DNA from: Accumulibacter sp. | Lineage (GTDB): Bacteria > Pseudomonadota > Gammaproteobacteria > Burkholderiales > Rhodocyclaceae | Direction of reading: 5' to 3' | Length of the DNA: 64,000 bases | Assembly (NCBI RefSeq): GCF_029255285.1 | Contig: NZ_JAPUVI010000098.1 | Location: 62,001-126,000 of the forward strand | In this document: positions 17,730 to 26,960 of the stretch, piece after piece | How positions within the stretch are numbered: position 1 is the stretch's first letter | Layout: each line of letters begins with the position of its first letter | The notes under the pieces: model-generated | Database searches by the model: none | Told to the model about the DNA's origin: nothing | What the model saw: the letters and a program-made list of their open reading frames with translations, nothing else | Translations under genes and position numbers: made by a program

Positions 17730-18359
17730 GTGCAAATCGTCTGCCTCGACCTCGAAGGCGTATTGGTCCCTGAAATCTGGATCGAGTTCGCCACGCGCAC
17801 CGGCATCCCCGAGTTACGCCTGACCACGCGCGACGAACCGGATTACGACAAGCTGATGAAGTATCGCCTGCGCCTGCTGGCTGACAAGGGTCTCGGGCTG
17901 CGCGACATCCAGCAGGTCATCGCCGAGATGGGCCCGCTCGACGGTGCGCGCTCCTTTGTTGACGAACTGCGTGAAGCCTACCAGTTGATCATTCTGTCGG
18001 ATACCTTCTACGAGTTCGCCCACCCGCTGATGCGGCAGCTTGGCTGGCCGACGCTGTTCTGCCACAGTCTGGTCACCGACGCTGACGGCCGACTGGTCAA
18101 CTACCGACTGCGCATGCCCGATCAGAAGCGCGAGGCGGTGCGGCGATTGAAGGATCTGCAGTTTTCGGTCGTTGCGGCGGGCGATTCGTACAACGACACG
18201 GCCATGCTCTCCGAGGCCCACGCGGGCATACTCTTTCACCCGCCCGAGAACGTCAGTCGTGAGTTCCCGCAGTTTCCAGTGACCCACACCTATCCCGAAC
18301 TGCGCGCGGCAATCGACCAGGCCTTTACTGCCCAACTGCGCCGGGCATCCGCCGGCTGA
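17730..18359 (+). CDS. thrH: Phosphoserine phosphatase / homoserine phosphotransferase ThrH
   Basis: 209 residues from a GTG start. It belongs to the HAD superfamily, with motif I as CLDLEGVLVPE (ThrH proteins carry Glu instead of the second Asp of DxDGT), ILSDTFYEFA as motif II and AAGDSYNDTAMLSEA as motif III. ThrH dephosphorylates phosphoserine and can transfer the phosphate to homoserine. Its stop overlaps the purU start (TGATG), so the two are probably co-transcribed. Confidence 0.9.
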   Translation: MQIVCLDLEGVLVPEIWIEFATRTGIPELRLTTRDEPDYDKLMKYRLRLLADKGLGLRDIQQVIAEMGPLDGARSFVDELREAYQLIILSDTFYEFAHPLMRQLGWPTLFCHSLVTDADGRLVNYRLRMPDQKREAVRRLKDLQFSVVAAGDSYNDTAMLSEAHAGILFHPPENVSREFPQFPVTHTYPELRAAIDQAFTAQLRRASAG

Positions 18360-19231
18360 TGCCAGTGCGACGCTTCTACACCTTGTCCGGATCCTGCCCG
18401 GATCAGGTCGGCATCATTGCGCGCGTCTCGGGCTTCATCGCTCAGCATCGCGGCTGGATCCTCGAATCGAGCTATCATGCCGACGACGGCAACGGTGACC
18501 GTGATGGCCGCTACTTCATGCGCATGGAAGTGCGAGCCGATTCCCTACCCTTCCACCTGGCTGAGTTCCGCGAGCGCTTTCGGCCACTCGCCGACGAACT
18601 GTCGATGACCTGGAAGATCAGTGATTCGGCGGTGAAACGGCGCGTCGTGATCATGGTCAGCAAGCAGGAGCATTGCCTCTACGATCTCCTTTCGCGCTGG
18701 CAATCCAAGGAACTCGATATCGAGATTTGCTGCGTCATCTCGAATCACGACTCCTTCAAGGCACTCGTGGAATGGCACGGCATCCCCTTCCACCACGTGC
18801 CGGTCAACCCGGACAACAAGCCAGCCGCCTACGCCGAGATCCGCCGCATCTACGACGAAGTCAAGGGTGACACGATGGTGCTCGCGCGCTACATGCAAAT
18901 CCTGCCGCCCGACCTGTGCGACCGCTACCCCGGCCAGATGATCAACATTCACCATTCCTTTCTGCCGAGCTTCGTGGGTGCCCGCCCCTACCACCAGGCC
19001 TACCAGCGCGGCGTCAAGCTGATCGGCGCCACCTGCCACTACGTCACCAGTGAGCTGGATCAGGGACCGATCATCGAGCAGGACGTGATTCGCATCGACC
19101 ACTCCGATTCGGTCGAAGACATGGTGCGCTACGGCAAGGACATCGAAAAGGCGGTTCTCGCGCGCGGCTTGCGTTACCACCTCGAAGACCGGGTGCTGGT
19201 GCACGCCAACAAGACCGTGATCTTCCGATGA
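18359..19231 (+). CDS. purU: Formyltetrahydrofolate deformylase
   Basis: 290 residues. An N-terminal ACT domain (SGSCPDQVGIIARVSGFIAQH) is joined to a formyl-transferase fold with HGIPFHHVPVN, NIHHSFLPSFVGARPYHQ and CHYVTSELDQGPIIEQDV, which contain the catalytic Asn, His and Asp. It hydrolyses 10-formyl-THF to formate and THF and balances one-carbon and purine supply. Its length is normal for PurU. Coupled to thrH by a TGATG overlap. Confidence 0.95.
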   Translation: MPVRRFYTLSGSCPDQVGIIARVSGFIAQHRGWILESSYHADDGNGDRDGRYFMRMEVRADSLPFHLAEFRERFRPLADELSMTWKISDSAVKRRVVIMVSKQEHCLYDLLSRWQSKELDIEICCVISNHDSFKALVEWHGIPFHHVPVNPDNKPAAYAEIRRIYDEVKGDTMVLARYMQILPPDLCDRYPGQMINIHHSFLPSFVGARPYHQAYQRGVKLIGATCHYVTSELDQGPIIEQDVIRIDHSDSVEDMVRYGKDIEKAVLARGLRYHLEDRVLVHANKTVIFR

Positions 19232-19301
19232 AGCTCGACCGCGCCGCGCCCGAACACCGCCGCGCGGCCACCGCCGGTCGATCGGCCATAGTCGCCGCGG
19301 C

Positions 19302-21242
19302 ATGATCACCCTGCAGGGCGTCACCCTGCGCCGTGGCGGCAAGGCCCTGCTGGATGGGGCATCAGTGACCGTCAACCCGGGCGAAAAGGCGGGCCTCGTG
19401 GGCCGTAACGGAGCCGGCAAGACGACCCTGTTCGCGCTGCTCGACGGCAGCCTGCACGAAGACGCCGGAGAGTTCTCGCGCCCCGCGCACTGGCGCCTGG
19501 CGCAGGTCACGCAGGAAATGCCGTCCAGCGCCGACAGCGCGACCGACTTCGTGCTCGGCGGCGATACAGCGCTGCTCGCCGCGCAGGCCGAGCTGCGCCT
19601 GGCCGAAGCCGCCGGCGACGGCGAGCGACTGGCGCACGCCTACATGGTTTTGCACGACGCCGGCGCACACGATGCGCAGGCGCGCGCGCAGACGCTGATC
19701 CTCGGCCTGGGTTTCAAACCGAGCGCCCTCGACCAACCGGTCGACAGCTTCTCGGGGGGCTGGCGAATGCGTCTGCAATTGGCGCGGGCGCTGATGTGCC
19801 CGTCCGATCTTCTGCTGCTCGACGAGCCGACCAATCACCTCGACCTCGACGCTCTGGTTTGGCTCGAGTCCTGGCTCAAACGCTACGCGGGCACCTTGCT
19901 GGTGATCAGCCACGATCGGGAGTTTCTCGACGCGGTCAGCACGGTGACGCTGCACCTGGAAAACGGCAAGCTGACGCGTTATGGCGGCAACTACAGCGCC
20001 TTCGAGGAACTGCGCGCCCAGCAACTGGAACTGCAGCAGAACGCGTATCAGAAGCAGCAGGAGAAAATCGCCCACCTGCAGAGTTTCATTGTTCGCTTCA
20101 AGGCCAAGGCCACCAAGGCCAGACAGGCGCAGAGCCGGATCAAGGCGCTGGAAAGAATCGAGCGCCTGGCGCCGATACTGACCAGCGCCGACTTCAGTTT
20201 CGAGTTCCGTGAACCGGCCAGCCTGCCCAACCCGATGCTGGTCATGGAAGACACCTCCTTCGGCTATCCGCCACCAGCGGACGCTCCGGCCGGTACGCCG
20301 CCGACCGTGATCGTCCGCCAAGTCAGGCGGTCGGTACTGGCCGGTCAGCGGATCGGTATCCTTGGCGCCAACGGCCAGGGCAAGTCGACGCTGGTCAAGA
20401 CGATCGCGCGCGTCCTGACTTGCACCGCTGGCGTCATCCACGCGGGACGTGGCCTCAACATCGGCTACTTCGCGCAACAGGAACTGGACGTCCTGCGCCC
20501 GGCCGAAACCCCGCTCGAACACCTGCTGCGCCTGGCCAGGGAAGGCGCGGCGAACGGACAAAGCGACCGCGAGCAGGACTTGCGCACCTTCCTTGGCACG
20601 TTCAACTTCAGCGGCGAAATGGTCAAGCAGCCGGTCGGCACGATGAGCGGCGGCGAGAAGGCACGTCTCGTACTGTGTATGATCGTCTGGCAGCGTCCCA
20701 ACCTGTTGCTGCTCGACGAACCCACCAACCATCTCGATCTCGCCACTCGTGAAGCGCTATCGATGGCGCTCAACGAATTCGAAGGAAGCGTCATGCTCGT
20801 CAGTCACGATCGGGCGCTCTTGCGCTCGGTATGCGACGAATTCTGGTTGGTGGCGCGTGGCGGCGTGGAGGACTTCGCCGGCGACCTCGACGACTACCAG
20901 CGCTACCTGCTCGACGAAGCCAGACGCAACCGCGAAAGCCTCAGAGAAACGACGAAGGGCGCCAGGCAGCCGGCGCGGTCGGACGCCGCCGGCGAAGGAA
21001 AAAAGACGCCCGGGAACCTCAAGGCACTGCAACGCGACCAAGGCAGGATCGAGCAGGATCTGCTCGAGTTGCAAAAGGAGCAGCACTCTCTCGAAGCCCG
21101 CTTGTCCACCGTGCTGTCGCCTCACGATCTGGCGGCGACCGGCAGGCGGCTGAAGCAGATTGCTGAAGAGCTGGCAACGCTCGAGGATCGCTGGCTGGCC
21201 CTCTCGGATCAAATCGACCTGGCGGGCCCGCTTTCGTCCTGA
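19302..21242 (+). CDS. ABC-F family ATP-binding protein, YheS-like
   Basis: 646 residues with two ABC domains in tandem and no membrane segments: Walker A GRNGAGKTT and GANGQGKST, signatures FSGGWRMRLQLARAL and MSGGEKARL, and DEPTNHLDL in both halves. A charged linker (about residues 240-300) and a C-terminal coiled-coil follow. ABC-F proteins bind the ribosomal E site; YheS and Uup are the closest types. It lies 70 bases downstream of purU. Confidence 0.9.
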   Translation: MITLQGVTLRRGGKALLDGASVTVNPGEKAGLVGRNGAGKTTLFALLDGSLHEDAGEFSRPAHWRLAQVTQEMPSSADSATDFVLGGDTALLAAQAELRLAEAAGDGERLAHAYMVLHDAGAHDAQARAQTLILGLGFKPSALDQPVDSFSGGWRMRLQLARALMCPSDLLLLDEPTNHLDLDALVWLESWLKRYAGTLLVISHDREFLDAVSTVTLHLENGKLTRYGGNYSAFEELRAQQLELQQNAYQKQQEKIAHLQSFIVRFKAKATKARQAQSRIKALERIERLAPILTSADFSFEFREPASLPNPMLVMEDTSFGYPPPADAPAGTPPTVIVRQVRRSVLAGQRIGILGANGQGKSTLVKTIARVLTCTAGVIHAGRGLNIGYFAQQELDVLRPAETPLEHLLRLAREGAANGQSDREQDLRTFLGTFNFSGEMVKQPVGTMSGGEKARLVLCMIVWQRPNLLLLDEPTNHLDLATREALSMALNEFEGSVMLVSHDRALLRSVCDEFWLVARGGVEDFAGDLDDYQRYLLDEARRNRESLRETTKGARQPARSDAAGEGKKTPGNLKALQRDQGRIEQDLLELQKEQHSLEARLSTVLSPHDLAATGRRLKQIAEELATLEDRWLALSDQIDLAGPLSS

Positions 21243-21275
21243 CCGGCAAGCCGACGACCATGGATGGAGAAAGGA

Positions 21276-21695
21276 ATGAAATTTGAGTTGGCCGAGTGGT
21301 CATCGAAAATCGAAGTCGGCTTGCCGACAATCGATGCGCAGCACCGGCAACTGTTTGAACTGGCCGCCACCTTCGCGGGCAACGGCGAACACATCAGGGT
21401 GCTGAAATCACTCGCGATGTTGACCGAATACGTCAAGGTGCATCTGCGCGAAGAAGAAGAGATGATGGCCGCCTGTCACTACCCCGGCCTGGAAGCACAT
21501 AAGCGCCTGCACGCGGAGTTCCGCCGCATGCTCATCGAACTGCTCGAGAACGCCAAGCAGATGACGCTGGACGAGATCGCCGAGAAAGTCCACTTTCTGA
21601 TCAACGGCTGGTTCTACAACCACATCCTGATCGCCGATTTCGCCTATGTGCCCAGCGTCAAAGCCGCTCGTGGTACCGCCGCGCAAGCCGAGTGA
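21276..21695 (+). CDS. Bacteriohemerythrin
   Basis: 139 residues from the ATG at 21276, chosen because GGAG lies 6 bases upstream; an ATG at 21264 is in frame but lacks a good site. The diiron ligand pattern is complete: a His early in the first helix region, IDAQHRQLFEL, VHLREEEEMM, HKRLHAEF and a late NHILIADF. These proteins bind O2 at a di-iron centre and serve in oxygen storage or sensing in microaerobic bacteria. Stand-alone, with no signalling domain. Confidence 0.92.
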   Translation: MKFELAEWSSKIEVGLPTIDAQHRQLFELAATFAGNGEHIRVLKSLAMLTEYVKVHLREEEEMMAACHYPGLEAHKRLHAEFRRMLIELLENAKQMTLDEIAEKVHFLINGWFYNHILIADFAYVPSVKAARGTAAQAE

Positions 21696-21845
21696 GAGGC
21701 CGGGGACAGTTTCCAAACGCGGCTCCACAATGCTGACTCGACCGCCCACTCGCCAGTCAGCACGCCGGCCGCGGACGTAACCCCGACGACGATTCAGCCT
21801 CTCCCCTTGCTTCCCCCGTGGCTGCGCGGTCGGAGCGCACCCGAA

Positions 21846-21866
21846 GCGCGCCGCAGGCCGGCGCGC
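21846..21866. terminator. GC-rich hairpin between convergent hemerythrin and polA genes
   Basis: GCGCGCCG and CGGCGCGC form a perfect 8-bp stem around a 5-base loop, 21 bases past the polA stop (21888). There is no clear run of T, so it may be only a weak or bidirectional terminator. Confidence 0.4.
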
Positions 21867-21887
21867 GGCATTCCGCCATCGAAGGGC

Positions 21888-24650
21888 TCAATGCGCCTCG
21901 TCCCAATTGGCACCGACACCGACATCGACCACCAAAGGCACGCGCAATCCGGCGAACTCGGTCATCAGCCGGGGCAACGCGCTACGTACCGCCGGCAACT
22001 CGTCGTCCGGCACTTCGAGCACCAATTCGTCGTGCACCTGCAGCAAGAGGCGGCTGCGCCGGCACTCGGCGTCCAGCCAGCCTTGCACGGCAATCATCGC
22101 CGACTTGATCAGATCGGCCGCCGAACCCTGCATCGGGGCGTTGATCGCCGCCCGTTCGGCGCCCTGGCGGCGGCCAGCCTGACTCGAGCGAATTTCCGGC
22201 AGCCACAGCCGGCGGCCGAAAACCGTCTCGACGTAACCCCTGGCCTTGGCCGTCTCGCGCGTCGTCGCCATATAGCGCGCCACGCCGGGGTAACGGGCAA
22301 AATAGCGCTCGATGTAGGCTTGTGCGGCGCTGCGTTCGAGAGCCAGTTCGCGCGCCAGGCCGAAGGCGCTCATGCCGTAGATCAGTCCAAAGTTGATGAC
22401 CTTGGCGACGCGCCGCTGGTCGGGACCGACCTCGTCGGGCCGGACGCCGAAGATCTCCGCCGCCGTCGCCCGATGCACGTCCTCGCCCTGCGCAAAGGCT
22501 TCGAGCAGACGTGGGTCCTGCGACAGGTGGGCCATGATCCGCAGTTCGATCTGCGAATAGTCGGCCGAGACGAGCGAACTGCCGGGCGGCGCGATGAAGG
22601 CGGCGCGGATGCGCCGGCCTTCGGCCGTGCGTACCGGAATGTTCTGCAGGTTCGGGTCGCTCGACGCCAATCGGCCGGTGACCGCCACCGCCTGCGCGTA
22701 GCTAGTGTGTACGCGCCCGGTGGCGCTGTTGACCATCTTGGGCAGTTTGTCGGTATAGGTGCCTTTGAGCTTGGCGAGTTGCCGGGATTCGAGCAGGATT
22801 TTCGGCAACGGGTAGTCGAGTGCCAGTTCGGAGAGCACCTCCTCGTCGGTCGACGGCGTTCCCGACGGCGTCTTCTTCTTCACCGGCAGGCCGAGCTTGT
22901 CGAACAGGATCTCCGCCAGTTGTTTCGGCGAGTTCACGTTGAACGGCTGGCCGGCGGCAGAGTGCGCAAGTTGCTCGAGTTCGAGCAGCCGCCTGCCGAT
23001 TTCGTGACTCTGACGGTTCAGGCGTGCGCTGTCGATCAGCACCCCGTGACGCTCCATGCGGAACAAAATATCGCGCACCGGCATTTCGATCGCCTCATAA
23101 ACACGCGCCAACCCGGTGTCCGAGCGGATCTGCGGATAAAGCACCGTGTGCAAACGCAGGCAGAGGTCGGCGTCTTCGGCCGCGTAGTCGGCGGCCTGGT
23201 CGATCGCCACCTGGTCGAAGCCGATCTGATTCGCCCCCTTGCCGCACAGCGTTTCGTAAGCGATGGTCGACAGGCCGAGGTGGCGCGCCGCCAATTGCCC
23301 GAGATCATGGCCGCGCGCGCCATCCTTGCCGGATTCGAGCACGTAGGATTGCAGCAGCGTATCGTGCCGGACACCGGCCAGCGCGATGCCGTGGTTGGCC
23401 AGGACGTGCTGATCGTATTTCAGGTGCTGACCGATCTTGGCGTGACCGGGCGATTCCAGCCACGGCTTCAGACGCGCCAGCACTGGGTCGCGCGGCAGTT
23501 GTACCGGCACTCCGGGGTAATCGTGCGCGAGCGGCAGATAGGCCGCCTCACCTGGCGCGACAGCGAGCGACAGGCCGACGATACGCGCCGCCAGCGGATC
23601 GAGACTGGTCGTTTCCGTATCGAGGGCGGTCAGCGCGGCCCCCTCGATCTTGCGCAGCCAGCCGTCGAAGGTTGGCCAATCGACGATCGTCTCGTAGGCC
23701 GCCCGGTGCGTGCCACCCGGCGGCACGCCCGAGTGGACGGCCGGCAAGCCGGCGCTCTCGGCCGCCATGGCAGGCCGCGCGCCAGCGGCCGACTCCGCGG
23801 CCTGCACGTCGCGCCGCCAGGATTGCATCTCGTAGCGCGTAAAGAGCTCGACCAGGCGCTCGCGGTCGACTGGACGAGGCGTCAGGTCGGTCAGCGCGAA
23901 CGGCAACTCGAGATCGCAGCGCACGCTCAACAAGCGCTTCGCCAAAGGCAGGAAATCGAGCGACCGGCGAAGATTCTCGCCAACCACGCCAGCCATCGAC
24001 GGCGCGGCGGCGATCAGCCCGTCGAGCGAGCCGTATTGGCTCAGCCACTTGACGGCGGTCTTCGGCCCCACCTTGTCGACCCCCGGAACGTTGTCGACCG
24101 CGTCCCCGACGAGCGCCAGATAGTCGACGATGCGCTCCGGCGGCACGCCGAACTTGGCGCATACGCCGGCCTCGTCTAGCGCCTCGTTGCTCATCGTATT
24201 GATCAACCTGACTCGCGGGCCGACGAGTTGCGCCAGATCCTTGTCGCCGGTAGACACCACCACCTCGACGCCGGCCGCCGCGGCCTGCCTGGCCAGCGTG
24301 CCGATGACGTCGTCGGCCTCGACGCCGTCGATGATCACCACGGGCCAACCGAGAGCCGCGATGGCGATGTTCAGCGGTTCGATCTGGCGCGCCATGTCGT
24401 CAGGCATCGGCGGCCGCTTGGCCTTGTACTCCGGATACCAGTCGTCGCGGAAGGTTCTTCCCTTGGCGTCGAAGACGCACGCCTTGTAAGCCACACTCGC
24501 CGCCTGGTAGTCGCTTTCCAGGCGGCGCAGCATGTTCAGGACGCCATGCAGCGCGCCGGTCGGCTCGCCCGTCGTCGTGCGCAGATCGGGTAGCGCATAG
24601 AAGGCACGGTAAAGATAGGACGATCCATCAACCAGCAGCAGAGTAGGCAT
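21888..24650 (-). CDS. polA: DNA polymerase I
   Basis: 920 residues from the ATG at 24650 (MPTLLLVDGSSYLYRAF). All three parts are present: an N-terminal 5' nuclease (VEADDVIGTLARQAAA; VPGVDKVGPKTAVKWL), a proofreading domain with TALDTETTSLDPLAARIVGL, and the polymerase with motif A SADYSQIELRIMAHLS, motif B region RRVAKVINFGLIYGMS and motif C VHDELVLEV. The length is normal. In related bacteria polA neighbours DUF2782 and thrB; here a 10-kb accessory island lies between them. Confidence 0.97.
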   Translation of the reverse strand: MPTLLLVDGSSYLYRAFYALPDLRTTTGEPTGALHGVLNMLRRLESDYQAASVAYKACVFDAKGRTFRDDWYPEYKAKRPPMPDDMARQIEPLNIAIAALGWPVVIIDGVEADDVIGTLARQAAAAGVEVVVSTGDKDLAQLVGPRVRLINTMSNEALDEAGVCAKFGVPPERIVDYLALVGDAVDNVPGVDKVGPKTAVKWLSQYGSLDGLIAAAPSMAGVVGENLRRSLDFLPLAKRLLSVRCDLELPFALTDLTPRPVDRERLVELFTRYEMQSWRRDVQAAESAAGARPAMAAESAGLPAVHSGVPPGGTHRAAYETIVDWPTFDGWLRKIEGAALTALDTETTSLDPLAARIVGLSLAVAPGEAAYLPLAHDYPGVPVQLPRDPVLARLKPWLESPGHAKIGQHLKYDQHVLANHGIALAGVRHDTLLQSYVLESGKDGARGHDLGQLAARHLGLSTIAYETLCGKGANQIGFDQVAIDQAADYAAEDADLCLRLHTVLYPQIRSDTGLARVYEAIEMPVRDILFRMERHGVLIDSARLNRQSHEIGRRLLELEQLAHSAAGQPFNVNSPKQLAEILFDKLGLPVKKKTPSGTPSTDEEVLSELALDYPLPKILLESRQLAKLKGTYTDKLPKMVNSATGRVHTSYAQAVAVTGRLASSDPNLQNIPVRTAEGRRIRAAFIAPPGSSLVSADYSQIELRIMAHLSQDPRLLEAFAQGEDVHRATAAEIFGVRPDEVGPDQRRVAKVINFGLIYGMSAFGLARELALERSAAQAYIERYFARYPGVARYMATTRETAKARGYVETVFGRRLWLPEIRSSQAGRRQGAERAAINAPMQGSAADLIKSAMIAVQGWLDAECRRSRLLLQVHDELVLEVPDDELPAVRSALPRLMTEFAGLRVPLVVDVGVGANWDEAH

Positions 24651-24856
24651 CGGCAGGCAGGACAAGGAGGAAAGGAAACTTGCGCACCAGACCGCCGGGG
24701 CCCGGCCCGGCGCGGCCATGCCCTGGGTGCTGGCGAATCCCTGGCATTATGGCAGAGTTCGTCCCCCGACCACGCGTTGGCCGAGTGCCCATGGCGTCGA
24801 TCATGACGTGGCCGCCTGCCGGGGCCAAGCTCACCAGCAGATCGGGAATGGCGTGA

Positions 24857-25180
24857 CGTGGTCTAGAGCGCAGCAACATCGACAGGATTCTTGAGACTGC
24901 CCACGAGACGGCCGGCGGACGGCACCAGGCCGGCGTGAGGGATCAAAACACGATGCGGGAACTCGACCGCCTGCGCCTGCCGCCCGTGGCGCCCCTCGCG
25001 CCGGAGCAGATCGAGCCAATCCGCGAAGCCGCGCGGGTCAGCCAGGCGGTGTTCGCCCGCCTTCCGAACACCCGCCTTTCGACGGTGCGGAAGTGGAAAA
25101 TCGGCCAGCAGCGGCCCACGGGCACGGCCCTCGAGCGCTTGCCCTTGGTGCAGGAGCGCGGCCAGGAAATCGTCGCCTGA
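24857..25180 (+). pseudogene. HigA/NadS-like helix-turn-helix antitoxin, start codon lost
   Basis: The frame is open from just after a TGA at 24854 to 25180. It reads an N-terminal stretch (ILETAHETAGGRHQAGV), TMRELDRLRLPPV, an HTH (IREAARVSQAVFARL, STVRKWKIGQQRPTGTALE) and a short tail. This aligns by eye along its whole length with HigA/NadS-type XRE antitoxins. No ATG or GTG precedes the conserved N-terminal part, so either the start is lost or a truncated 81-residue form begins at GTG 24935. No toxin gene is recognisable beside it. Probably a decayed toxin-antitoxin remnant at the edge of the island. Confidence 0.6.
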
Positions 25181-25899
25181 AGCGACGTTGCGAAGGAGCG
25201 GCGCAAGTACCGTTTCGTCTTCGTTCGTCATGACCAACGAGGAAATCGAGCTTGACTCCTGCGGGATCGCGGACCTGCGCCGGCGCGAACCACGAGCCGC
25301 ATCGACTTCCAACTCGGCGCGACCGGCCTACTTGTTGACCCCGATCAAAAGGGCCAGCCCGCACAGGGCGTAGAGTGCGCCGCAGTGCGCTGGAGGAGGT
25401 GGCGCACGCGACCGACGAGCGACCGAGGGGGGTAGGGTCGCCGGCCGGAGCCGAGCGGGAGAAGACCCGGTACGGCGCCCGGCACGGTCGGAACCTACGC
25501 CGCACGAAAGAACGCCATTGCGCCGTCTCGCCGACCGTTCGTCGACCCCGGCGCGGGGCGCGGAACGCGTCGAGGCAGCGGGAAGGAAGGCCGTGCAGTG
25601 AGCGGGGAAGTGCGGGGCAAATCGATCCGGGCCGGGGCAGGCGCGATGAGCGGCCCGACTCGCCGACCGGCGATGCCCGGCACCCGCCGTCGGCGCCGCG
25701 ACGAGCGCCAGTCGCCTCAAAACCCCTCCCCACACCCGGTCATGGCGACGCGGACCACGCTCTCGCACCGCGCCCGCGCAAGCAAACCCATTGCCCGAAC
25801 CGCGCCCGCCCGCCGCCCCTGGCCACCCCGTGCGCCTCGCCCGGCGACTTCTCCCGCCACCGGCGCCAGCCACCCACCCGCAGGAAGGCGGTCACACTC
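25181..25899. other. Intergenic region, no gene supported
   Basis: This 719-base, very GC-rich stretch has long open frames on both strands, but their residues are dominated by Arg, Pro and Ala, as expected from chance frames at this base composition. No conserved motif, RNA gene or repeat was recognised. An AGGAAGG just before 25900 serves the next gene. Confidence 0.6.
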
Positions 25900-26514
25900 A
25901 TGAACAACCCCTGGCAGGAACTCCGGGCATCGGCCCGATCGGCGAGTCGCCAGTCCGGAACCGACGGCCCGCTCAACGAACGTCCCGGCGCAGCGAGTGC
26001 GCTGGAAAGCGAACAGCGCGCGTTCTGGCAGCGATTTGCCTCGCTTGCCGCCGCTTCGCTCGCCGCCGCTCCTCGCGAGCCGCTCGCCGTCGACAAGGAA
26101 GTCCGCGTGGCGAGCGGCACCGACCCCGCCGACCCGTCCGCCGACCCGGCCGGCCAGGGACTCAAGACCGTCGACGGCTGGCTCGAAAGCGACGACGCCT
26201 TCCTCGTTCTCGACCGCGACGGCGACGGCCGGGTCGACCGTGTCGGCGCGCTGTCCGGCCAGATTCTGGCTTCCGACGGCTTGGCGTCGCCGGTTCGGGA
26301 AGAAGAGGTCGTCCGGCGCACGAGCGGCGAAGCCCGCGTCGTCGCCGCCATCGGCGGCGACCTCGGTGGCAATTTCCCCCCGGTCGACTGCCGGATCGAC
26401 GTGCTGCTGCAGGCGATGGCCGCCTTCGCCCCGCCGCCCGCCGCGCAGAGCGGCCCGATGAGCGCCTGGCAGGACGCCTTTGCACCGGTGCTGGTGGCGG
26501 CGAATGGGCAGTAG
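25900..26514 (+). CDS. Small RTX-related protein with partial self-processing module and shared C-terminal tail
   Basis: 204 residues from the ATG at 25900. Residues about 85-125 (KTVDGWLESDDAFLVLDRDG) match the second calcium-binding part of the FrpC-like module in the large RTX protein downstream, with D105, D107 and D109 forming a DxDxD loop. Residues 166-204 (VLLQAMAAFAPP; WQDAFAPVL) match the last 40 residues of that protein, which probably act as the type I secretion signal. The leading Asp-Pro and DLDGDG part and all GGxGxD repeats are absent. It is either a reduced paralogue or the leftover of an internally deleted copy. Confidence 0.7.
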   Translation: MNNPWQELRASARSASRQSGTDGPLNERPGAASALESEQRAFWQRFASLAAASLAAAPREPLAVDKEVRVASGTDPADPSADPAGQGLKTVDGWLESDDAFLVLDRDGDGRVDRVGALSGQILASDGLASPVREEEVVRRTSGEARVVAAIGGDLGGNFPPVDCRIDVLLQAMAAFAPPPAAQSGPMSAWQDAFAPVLVAANGQ

Positions 26515-26697
26515 GAAGGGGCCAATGCGTCGAGCCTTGGGGTGGTCGGGCTGGTGGCAGGCGGATCGGCGCCCGGTGCCGGGTTCGCCGGGTTCGCCGG
26601 TTGCGGTGGGTGGGATGGGAGACGCGCCGCTACGGATAGTTGCCCATCACAGCTCATCGGGGTGGCTGACGGGTAACGATGGGAAGGACGAATTGCC

Positions 26698-26892
26698 ATG
26701 ACGGAAACCGACCCCAGGCGTGCGGCCACAGATCGTGAGACCGTTAATTCAGGCAGCGTGAAGAAACCACGCTTTGACGCCAAGAGACGACGCCGGATAC
26801 TCATCTGCGACCTGGGCCTCACCGCGGTGTACGTTTTTCTTCTACTGATTCCAGAACAAAGATGGGGCGCGAATCGGTATTCGTCGGTTTGA
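26698..26892 (+). CDS. Small single-TM protein, possibly the first part of a frameshifted two-TM protein
   Basis: 64 residues: a polar, basic N-terminal half, then a hydrophobic helix (ILICDLGLTAVYVFLLLI) and a short tail. The next reading frame, beginning at 26862 inside this gene, encodes a second hydrophobic helix and a natural C-terminus, so the two could be one two-TM protein broken by a frameshift near 26860. The composition is more AT-rich than the surrounding genes. No family recognised. Confidence 0.45.
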   Translation: MTETDPRRAATDRETVNSGSVKKPRFDAKRRRRILICDLGLTAVYVFLLLIPEQRWGANRYSSV

Positions 26893-26960
26893 TCATTGGG
26901 TTGGTCGGCTTTTTGGGGACCGCGATTCTGGAACGAAAAATAACGGAGGTAAGACAATGA
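26862..26960 (+). CDS. Tiny membrane protein (32 aa) overlapping the previous gene
   Basis: ATG at 26862, then a hydrophobic helix SVFVGLIIGLVGFLGTAILE and a charged end (RKITEVRQ). Its stop overlaps the next start (ATGA at 26957), and its last codons include the GGAGG that serves the next gene. It has no obvious ribosome site of its own. It may be a separate tiny protein read by coupling, or the C-terminal part of the 26698 gene after a frameshift. Confidence 0.4.
   Translation: MGRESVFVGLIIGLVGFLGTAILERKITEVRQ

Noticed and set aside
21696-21887. GGGGACAGTTTCC motif after the hemerythrin gene as a possible REP or IS end
   Set aside because: Only one copy was seen in the window and no paired repeat or transposase is nearby.
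21807-24179. A 790-codon plus-strand frame antisense to polA
   Set aside because: polA is complete and conserved on the other strand; the antisense product has no motif.
25328-25873. Minus-strand frame ending in a hydrophobic GALYALCGLALLIGVNK
   Set aside because: The rest is Arg/Ala/Gly-rich chance sequence with no upstream ribosome site; perhaps a relic end, but not supportable.
25375-25899. 525-base 5' extension of the small RTX-related gene
   Set aside because: The extension is Arg/Pro-rich without similarity; the ATG at 25900 with AGGAAGG upstream gives a sensible start.
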